A stretch of DNA of 5,553 nt from Christensenella sp. UBA941 (lineage in GTDB: Bacteria > Bacillota > Clostridia > Christensenellales > UBA941). Positions within the stretch are counted from its first letter, which is position 1; each line of letters opens with the position of its first letter. The stretch covers positions 1,049 through 6,601 of the forward strand of contig DBDD01000328.1 of the NCBI GenBank assembly GCA_002293365.1, read 5' to 3'. The position numbers and the translations under genes are program-made. The notes beneath the pieces are model-generated. The model saw only the letters and a program-made list of their open reading frames with translations. It ran no database searches and had not been told where the DNA came from. Of this stretch, positions 1 through 4,308 are shown in pieces.

Positions 1-462
1 CATTTGATGCGCGGGCAGATATTCGATATTGCCGGTAAGCGGTTCTTCACTATGGGAGGAGCTTCTTCCCACGATATCAGTGGAGGAATCTTGGAACCGG
101 GCGATCCCGAATTCAAGCGAAAACGAAAAGCATTGGACAGCAAAAGGGCGCTGTATCGCGTCAATCATATATCATGGTGGAAAGAGGAATTGCCCAGCGT
201 CGAAGAATATGAAATTGCCCGGAGGAATCTGGACGCCTGTGGCTGGCGTGTGGACTATATCGTCTCGCATTGCTGCCCGTCCAGCGTCATGGATATCATC
301 AGCGGGGGAACATATCAGCGCGACCATCTCACGGATTTCCTCGATGAAATTAATGAGCGCTGCGCGTTTGATTATTGGTTTTTCGGGCATTACCACGACA
401 ACCGGGCGATCATGCGGAAATACATTCTGCTATACGAGCAAATAGTGGAGCTTGAGTTCTAA
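1..462 (+). CDS. Calcineurin-like metallophosphoesterase, C-terminal part (5' end cut by window edge)
   Basis: The reading frame is open from base 1 to a TAA at 460-462 and gives 153 residues. Visible signatures are the TMGGASSHD segment (about residues 17-25), the WWKEELPS segment (about 59-66), a metal-ligand-like SHCCP at about 89-93, and the hallmark FGHYH at about 128-132. In calcineurin-type phosphoesterases the SH and GHxH histidines coordinate the dinuclear metal centre that hydrolyses phosphoesters. The N-terminal DxH, GDxxD and GNHE motifs are missing, so they must lie upstream of the window. An ATG at 7 and a TTG at 4 exist but are probably internal, because HLMRGQIF reads as mid-domain sequence and has no ribosome binding site before it. 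The C-terminus looks complete, ending soon after GHYH as is usual in the family. The substrate cannot be told from this fragment. It is convergent with the regulator at 543-1013. Confidence 0.85.
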   Translation, partial: HLMRGQIFDIAGKRFFTMGGASSHDISGGILEPGDPEFKRKRKALDSKRALYRVNHISWWKEELPSVEEYEIARRNLDACGWRVDYIVSHCCPSSVMDIISGGTYQRDHLTDFLDEINERCAFDYWFFGHYHDNRAIMRKYILLYEQIVELEF

Positions 463-484
463 GGAAAATAGATCAAGCTCCACT
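444..484. terminator. Perfect 12-bp hairpin over the end of the phosphoesterase gene, possible bidirectional terminator
   Basis: AGTGGAGCTTGA at 444-455 is the exact reverse complement of TCAAGCTCCACT at 473-484, leaving a 17-nt loop that contains the TAA stop at 460-462. It lies between two convergent genes, where a shared terminator is expected. There is no clear T-tract after it on the plus strand, and only a weak ATTTG after it on the minus strand. It is therefore not a textbook intrinsic terminator. A second weak 5-bp stem (TCGAG 485-489 with CTCGA 501-505) follows directly. Mutual attenuation of convergent transcripts, or protection of the 3' end of an mRNA, would also fit. Confidence 0.5.
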
Positions 485-542
485 TCGAGCAATCACAATA
501 CTCGATCACCTTATGGCACGAAAGCCGACGAGTACATCATAT

Positions 543-1013
543 CTATTTCTTAGAAGCCCTTAATTCTTTTAAATGAAAATACGTTACAGTTAAATAGTAA
601 ACTGGGATGCTCGGAAATACAAACCAATAAACATTCCATCTTCCAGTAACTACACCTAGCAGACAGTATACTGCGATTGGGATAAGCGGATATGGGAAAC
701 GGTACCAGCGCGACGCCTTCGTCTCGTCCGTGGGGAAGCCCATATCATGCATCACAAATACCTTCTCCTGTTCATGCATCTTTGCGTATTTTTCATTTTC
801 TATGCTCTCTTTGTCCGCTTCCAACAACGCATCCAAGCTAATGTTATACAACTTGGATAATGCAATTAAATTATCTGTATCGGGCGAGGATTCGGCGCGT
901 TCCCATTTAGAAATCGCCTGACGGCTTATGCTTAATTTCTGTGCCAGGTCTTCCTGTGAATAGCCGTTTTTCTTACGCAACGTGACAAGTCTATTCGCTA
1001 TTTCAATATTCAT
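543..1013 (-). CDS. XRE (Cro/C1) family transcriptional regulator with C-terminal membrane segments
   Basis: This encodes 156 residues with an ATG at 1013 and a TAG at 543-545. A GGGGTG at 1024-1019, 5 nt before the ATG, is a moderate Shine-Dalgarno. Residues 5-62 form a Cro/C1-type helix-turn-helix: SQEDLAQKL is the positioning helix and SRQAISKWER the DNA-recognition helix, followed by NLIALSKLYNISLDALL. Residues 65-95 are a charged, probably helical linker. Residues about 108-124 and 128-147 are two hydrophobic stretches rich in aromatic residues and proline (YPLIPIAVYCLLG; YWFVFPSIPVYYL), read as two short membrane spans ending in a basic tail (HLKELRASKK). This layout is common among small clostridial regulators. 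Tethering at the membrane and sensing of an envelope or small-molecule signal are inference; no target is identified. The gene stands alone and faces away from the nrd genes' shared upstream region. Autoregulation through the inverted repeat at 1070-1106 is possible. Confidence 0.9.
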   Translation of the reverse strand: MNIEIANRLVTLRKKNGYSQEDLAQKLSISRQAISKWERAESSPDTDNLIALSKLYNISLDALLEADKESIENEKYAKMHEQEKVFVMHDMGFPTDETKASRWYRFPYPLIPIAVYCLLGVVTGRWNVYWFVFPSIPVYYLTVTYFHLKELRASKK

Positions 1014-1069
1014 AACTGCACCCCGTTCTTGAAAGAATTTTTGTGCCTAAATCCTAACAAACAAGACAC

Positions 1070-1106
1070 GGTTGCGCCACCAAGTCCAGTTTTCAAAACC
1101 GCAACC
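1070..1106. repeat. 7-bp inverted repeat upstream of the XRE regulator, candidate operator
   Basis: GGTTGCG at 1070-1076 and CGCAACC at 1100-1106 are perfect inverted copies whose centres lie 30 bp apart, close to three helical turns. Two smaller palindromes lie inside or beside it: GTTTTCAAAAC at 1089-1099 and AACCAGTGGTT at 1103-1113. The cluster ends about 57 bp before the regulator's start codon, where an autoregulatory site for a dimeric Cro/C1 protein would be expected. An RNA hairpin in the leader is the alternative. No known operator consensus was matched. Confidence 0.35.
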
Positions 1107-1211
1107 AGTGGTTTCTTATGGGTTATGTTTGCTTTTCAACAGCAATTCGTCGCTGGCTGAAAATCAACTTATGGCGAGCATATATCTCAAACCGAAATAA
1201 AATACATCGCA

Positions 1212-1240
1212 ATTTTATCACGATCCCAAGCCTAAAACAA
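1212..1240 (-). promoter_or_regulatory. Weak candidate promoter for the XRE regulator
   Basis: Read on the minus strand, TTGTTT (1240-1235) is followed after 17 bp by TAAAAT (1217-1212), with an extended -10 TG one base before the hexamer. The -10 matches 5/6 and the -35 only 3/6. The spacing is ideal and the element points at the regulator, but it would leave a leader of about 190 nt that covers the inverted repeat. No better candidate was seen closer to the gene. Confidence 0.3.
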
Positions 1241-1269
1241 CGAGCAATTAACCATCCGTGTAACTGGTT

Positions 1270-1293
1270 TGACCTTCGGTGGGTCACTTTTTT
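1270..1293 (+). terminator. Terminator-like hairpin on the plus strand with no upstream plus-strand gene
   Basis: TGACC (1270-1274) and GGTCA (1282-1286) form a 5-bp stem with a 7-nt loop containing TTCG, followed by C and six T (1288-1293). A second weak stem, AACCA with TGGTT, lies just upstream at about 1250-1269. The T-tract makes it work only in the plus direction. The short stem makes it marginal, and no plus-strand gene precedes it, so it would end either an unrecognised small RNA or antisense transcription. Confidence 0.3.
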
Positions 1294-1414
1294 ATGCCCT
1301 TGGGCGATTCATTTTACAACTTGCCGGTAGGTTCTTTTCCCGTAAATTACAAGTATAATAGGTTTATTGCCCGTGCAAGCGCCCCTCCGCAAGCCGTGTC
1401 CGTAAACCGCCAAA

Positions 1415-2104
1415 CTACGCCCGCACAATAACATTCGGCTGAAATTCATGAACCGCCCCGGCGATTTCGCACAGCTTCGCAGGCGTGTAAATTTCGATTA
1501 AGCCCGAGTTGCTTTCAGATCGCGCATCGTTTACATGGCGGTAAAGCTGCAAAGCATAGCGCGGCAGCGGCGGCATCTCCTTTGCCATCCGCAGTAAAAC
1601 GCTTGGCGCCAGATCCGGTATGGCCGTCGTACGCAGCTCGTATTGAAAGCCCTCCTTCGCCGCGCCCTGAAGCAGTTCCAGCGTCTCTAAAACGCCGCTT
1701 GCATCCGCGTCGCAAACCTTTGGATATATGGAAAGCGGCGCTTTGTAGTCCATTGCCACATAGTCGAGCAAGCCTTCGCGCAAAAGCCGCCCCACCATTT
1801 CGGGGCGGCTGCCATTGGTATCGAGCTTTAGCTTATAGTCCATGCGCTTGAGTTTGCGCCCGAAATCGATGAGATCGTCTTGCAGCGTTGGTTCTCCGCC
1901 GGAAAGCACAACGCCTTCAATGAGACCCGCGCGCCTCTCGAAAAACTCAAGGATATTCGCTTCGTCCATCAATGGCGGATTGTGAAGAAGCTGCGCATTA
2001 TGACAAAACCAACAATCGTAATTGCAACCTGCGAAGAATACCACGGCGCTGAACAATCCGGGGAAATCCAGCGTGCTATTTTTTTGCAGCCCAGCTATAC
2101 GCAA
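1415..2104 (-). CDS. nrdG: Anaerobic ribonucleoside-triphosphate reductase activating protein (radical SAM)
   Basis: This cytoplasmic 229-residue radical SAM enzyme reductively cleaves S-adenosylmethionine to generate the glycyl radical on NrdD. The cluster-binding CX3CX2C motif is C27-NYD-C31-WF-C34, inside FFAGCNYDCWFCHN. GGEP at 69-72 is the SAM-binding motif, followed by LKLDTNG at 92-98 and MDYKAP at 118-123. The protein is longer than the roughly 154-residue E. coli NrdG and matches the larger form of about 230 residues common in clostridia, with the N-terminus MRIAGLQKNSTLDFPG. That N-terminus fixes the start at a TTG (2104-2102), a rare initiator that overlaps the end of nrdD by 10 bp. 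A purine-rich GGCGGAAG lies very close upstream, inside nrdD. Overlap plus weak start suggests translational coupling, giving less activase than reductase. The stop is TAG at 1415-1417. It is the last gene of the operon. Confidence 0.95.
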   Translation of the reverse strand: MRIAGLQKNSTLDFPGLFSAVVFFAGCNYDCWFCHNAQLLHNPPLMDEANILEFFERRAGLIEGVVLSGGEPTLQDDLIDFGRKLKRMDYKLKLDTNGSRPEMVGRLLREGLLDYVAMDYKAPLSIYPKVCDADASGVLETLELLQGAAKEGFQYELRTTAIPDLAPSVLLRMAKEMPPLPRYALQLYRHVNDARSESNSGLIEIYTPAKLCEIAGAVHEFQPNVIVRA

Positions 2105-4221
2105 ACTTCCGCCAGTTCTTCCTGTACGATTTGTTCGGCGCGGATAACGCTCTTTACGCGCTCGTCGTATTCCGTGCGCTTGCCCTTATGGAAATACTGC
2201 ACCGGGCGCAGATAGCCTACCACCCTTGACCAAACCTCCGTATCCGCATCGCATTCCGGGCACGAGAACGCCTCGCCGTCGATGTATCCGTGCGCGTTGC
2301 AGATCGAGAACGTCGGCGTAAGCGAGATATAAGGCAGCTTATATTTCGTGAAGACCGTCTTTATAAGCTTTTTCGCGACTTCGATATCGGGAATGCGCTC
2401 GCCCAGGTAAAGATGTAATACCGTACCGCCTGTATATAGGCTTTGCAGCTCGTCCTGCAAATCCAGCGTTTCGAAGATATCGTCGGTAAAGCCGACGGGC
2501 AGCTGCGTGGAATTCGTGTAGTAAGGCGTTTCGTCCGTGCCCGCGCAGATTATGTCTTTGTATACCTTGCGATCCAATTGCGCCAAGCGGTAGCTCGTAC
2601 CCTCGGCGGGCGTAGCTTCAAGATTATAAAAATGCCCCGTTTCTTCTTGAATCTTTGTAATGAGGCCGCGCATATAGTCCATCGTCCGAAGCGCGAAATC
2701 CTGACCCTTTTGCGTCGTAAGATCCGTACCGTCGCCATAGAAATTCAACAACGCCTCGTTCATTCCGATGATGCCTATCGTATTGAAATGGTTGTACCAA
2801 TATTGGCCAGTGCGCGCCTTGATATCGCGCAGATAGTACGCTGAATACGGATACATCCCCCGCTCCGTCTGCTTTTCGATCGTTTTGCGCTTTAGCTCTA
2901 GGCTGTTTTTCGCGACGCCAACCAGCCGCCAAAGCCGGGCACGGAACTCTTCCTCGCTCTTGGATAAATACGCGATGCGCGGTAAATTCAGCGTTACAAC
3001 GCCGATGGAGCCCGTCATGGGGTTCGAGCCGAACAACCCGCCGCCGCGCTTGCGCAGCTCCTTGGTATCGAGCCGGAGCCGGCAGCACATCGAGAGCGCG
3101 TCCTCGGGGGAAAGGTCGGAATTAATATAGTTCGAAAAATATGGAATGCCGTATTTGCAGGTGATCTCCATGAACTTGTTGATAATCGGGCTGTCCCAGT
3201 CGAAATCGGAAGTAACATTAATCGTCGGAATCGGGAACGTAAATACGCGGCCCTTGGAATCCCCTTCGAGCATGACTTCGCAGAACGCCTCGTTAAAGAT
3301 ATCCATCTCCTTTTGGAAGTCGCCGTATTTTTCCGGCATAAGCTTCCCGCCGATTATGACGCTTTCGTCTTTTAAAGTGCGCGGAGGCACTATATCGAAC
3401 GTTAAATTCGAAAACGGGCATTGGAACCCGACGCGCGTCGGCACGTTTATATTGAAGATGAACTCCTGAAGCGCCTGCTTGACTTGCTTTTTCGTCATAT
3501 TGTCGCGGCGGATAAATGGCGCGCAATATGTATCGATGGACGACCACGCCTGCGCTCCGGCCGTTTCGCCTTGCGTCGTAAACGTGGAATTGACTATTTG
3601 GCCTAAAAACGAGCGCAGATGCTTCGCCGGAGAAGACTCGACCTTGCCCGATACGCCGCCGAAGCCGTCCCGAAGCAAGGCGCGCAGATCCCACCCGGCG
3701 CAGTACGGCCCGAAAAAGCCCAGGTCGTGGAGATGGATATCGCCTGAAACATGAGCCGCGCGTACCGTCTCGGGGTAGATCTCGTGCAGCCAATATTGCT
3801 TTGTAAACGTTTCGCGGATGTAGTTGTTCATACCGTTGATCGATTTTTGCGTGTTGGCGTTCTCTTGAATCTGCCAGTCCTTGTCGTCGAGATAGTCGGA
3901 AAACATGTTGATCGTCGCGCCGATGAGCGCGTTCGTTTCACGCGCGCTGCGCCGCTTCTCTCGGTAGAGGATGAACGCCTTGGCCGTCTTGGCGTGGCCG
4001 TTTTTGATAAGCGTTTTCTCAACCGCGTCCTGAATGTCCTCAACGTATGCCGTCGTTTCGCCGCTTTGGCAAACCGCACGCACGACTTCGTCGCTCAGCC
4101 GCGCCGAAAGCGTAAAATCGCTGCCGCCGACGGCCTCCGCCGCCTTGTAGATTGCCCAGGTAATCTTTTCCTGCTCGAACGGGACAACTTCGCCCGTACG
4201 CTTTTTTACTGCTTCGATCAT
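2095..4221 (-). CDS. nrdD: Anaerobic (class III) ribonucleoside-triphosphate reductase
   Basis: This 708-residue glycyl-radical enzyme reduces NTPs to dNTPs under anaerobic conditions. Residues about 1-92 are an ATP-cone (KRTGEVVPFEQEKI through FILYREKRRSARE), the allosteric site that reads ATP/dATP. In the barrel, C174 (PYCAGWDL) and C379/C380 (SMCCRLRL) are the catalytic cysteine candidates, followed by RGGGLFGSNPMTGSIGVVTLN. The C-terminal zinc site has C641/H644 (CNAH) and C654/C657 (CPEC), so the first pair is CxxH rather than CxxC; I recall this from other Bacillota. The glycyl radical is G669 in RVVGY, about 40 residues from the end. The ATG at 4221 is chosen because GGAGG sits 6 nt before it. 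An in-frame GTG at 4245 would add 8 residues, but it falls at the predicted transcription start and swallows the Shine-Dalgarno. The stop is TAG at 2095-2097. It is co-transcribed with nrdG from the promoter at 4251-4279. Confidence 0.97.
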   Translation of the reverse strand: MIEAVKKRTGEVVPFEQEKITWAIYKAAEAVGGSDFTLSARLSDEVVRAVCQSGETTAYVEDIQDAVEKTLIKNGHAKTAKAFILYREKRRSARETNALIGATINMFSDYLDDKDWQIQENANTQKSINGMNNYIRETFTKQYWLHEIYPETVRAAHVSGDIHLHDLGFFGPYCAGWDLRALLRDGFGGVSGKVESSPAKHLRSFLGQIVNSTFTTQGETAGAQAWSSIDTYCAPFIRRDNMTKKQVKQALQEFIFNINVPTRVGFQCPFSNLTFDIVPPRTLKDESVIIGGKLMPEKYGDFQKEMDIFNEAFCEVMLEGDSKGRVFTFPIPTINVTSDFDWDSPIINKFMEITCKYGIPYFSNYINSDLSPEDALSMCCRLRLDTKELRKRGGGLFGSNPMTGSIGVVTLNLPRIAYLSKSEEEFRARLWRLVGVAKNSLELKRKTIEKQTERGMYPYSAYYLRDIKARTGQYWYNHFNTIGIIGMNEALLNFYGDGTDLTTQKGQDFALRTMDYMRGLITKIQEETGHFYNLEATPAEGTSYRLAQLDRKVYKDIICAGTDETPYYTNSTQLPVGFTDDIFETLDLQDELQSLYTGGTVLHLYLGERIPDIEVAKKLIKTVFTKYKLPYISLTPTFSICNAHGYIDGEAFSCPECDADTEVWSRVVGYLRPVQYFHKGKRTEYDERVKSVIRAEQIVQEELAEVCV

Positions 4222-4227
4222 AGCCGC

Positions 4228-4234
4228 CCTCCCT
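4228..4234 (-). promoter_or_regulatory. Ribosome binding site of nrdD, decides the start
   Basis: On the minus strand AGGGAGG occupies 4234-4228 and ends 6 nt before the ATG at 4221. It is a strong match to the anti-Shine-Dalgarno with ideal spacing. It rules against the upstream in-frame GTG at 4245, whose coding frame would run through this site. Confidence 0.85.
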
Positions 4235-4241
4235 ATGTTGA

Positions 4242-4257
4242 ACACAATATATTGTAT
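4242..4257. promoter_or_regulatory. NrdR box (proximal), operator over the nrdD -10 and start point
   Basis: ACACAATATATTGTAT matches the published NrdR-box consensus acaCwAtATaTwGtgt, recalled from the literature, at 15 of 16 positions, including every conserved C, A, T and G of the core. Its centre is a perfect 10-bp palindrome, CAATATATTG (4245-4254). NrdR is a zinc-ribbon/ATP-cone repressor of ribonucleotide reductase operons that binds when loaded with dATP/ATP. The box overlaps the TACAAT -10 hexamer and the predicted +1, so binding would block RNA polymerase. The nrdR gene itself is not in the window. Confidence 0.8.
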
Positions 4258-4279
4258 ATAGCGGCGGCAATAATGTCAA
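4251..4279 (-). promoter_or_regulatory. Vegetative-type promoter of the nrdDG operon
   Basis: On the minus strand TTGACA (4279-4274, 6/6) is separated by 17 bp from TACAAT (4256-4251, 5/6), a near-ideal sigma-70/sigma-A promoter. The predicted start point is at about 4244, giving a leader of roughly 23 nt that holds only the ribosome binding site. No intrinsic terminator was seen between the flippase stop at 4309 and this promoter, so read-through from upstream may add to expression. Confidence 0.8.
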
Positions 4280-4289
4280 TAGGTGGTTT
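4274..4289. promoter_or_regulatory. Candidate second, degenerate NrdR box over the -35
   Basis: NrdR sites usually come in pairs whose starts are 31-32 bp apart. Exactly 32 bp from the first box the sequence TGTCAATAGGTGGTTT matches the consensus at 10 of 16 positions, keeping the C, A, T and G core letters at positions 4, 6, 11 and 13 but losing the outer arms. It overlaps the TTGACA hexamer, whose own constraint accounts for some matches. The spacing is the main argument; the sequence alone would not be convincing. Confidence 0.4.
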
Positions 4290-4308
4290 TTGCGGCGGTT
4301 AGGCGCTT

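Larger units (their letters stand above)
1014..1414. other. Intergenic stretch without a supported gene
   Basis: About 400 bp separate the start of the XRE regulator from the end of nrdG. The stretch is visibly more AT-rich than the nrd genes. Open frames exist on both strands (70 codons on plus at 1118-1330, about 61 codons on minus at 1123-1308), but neither has a ribosome binding site or a recognisable protein. What can be pointed to is an inverted repeat (1070-1106), a weak minus-strand promoter candidate (1212-1240) and a plus-strand terminator-like hairpin (1270-1293). No convincing intrinsic terminator for nrdG was found between 1414 and about 1300. No tRNA, T-box or riboswitch core was recognised. 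Confidence 0.6.

Noticed and set aside
1..9. TTG at 4 or ATG at 7 as the true start of the phosphoesterase
   Set aside because: The frame is open through base 1 and the product would lack the essential N-terminal metal-binding motifs; truncation by the window edge explains it better than a short gene.
730..921. 63-codon plus-strand open frame inside the XRE regulator
   Set aside because: Antisense to a well-supported helix-turn-helix gene, rich in Ser/Asn/Cys, no domain.
1250..1300. GGTGGGTC followed by a T-run considered as a T-box antiterminator/terminator element
   Set aside because: The conserved T-box core sequence and the long specifier-containing leader are absent, and no downstream plus-strand gene exists.
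1123..1308. About 61 open codons on the minus strand between nrdG and the XRE gene
   Set aside because: Possible initiators (a GTG or TTG) lack ribosome binding sites and the translation resembles no known family; could be chance or an unrecognisable remnant.
1118..1330. 70-codon plus-strand open frame in the intergenic gap
   Set aside because: No Shine-Dalgarno before the ATG (preceded by GTTTCTT), no recognisable family, unlikely composition, and it runs through the terminator-like hairpin.
2443..2844. 133-codon open frame on the plus strand inside nrdD
   Set aside because: A shadow of the highly conserved nrdD reading frame with arginine- and valine-rich, domain-less sequence.
4222..4245. 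GTG at 4245 as the nrdD start, adding 8 residues
   Set aside because: It coincides with the predicted transcription start, overlaps the NrdR box and would translate through the strong GGAGG site that serves the ATG at 4221.
3751..4302. 183-codon open frame on the plus strand over the start of nrdD
   Set aside because: It is antisense to the ATP-cone coding region and has no recognisable domain or ribosome binding site; long mirror frames are common opposite such genes.
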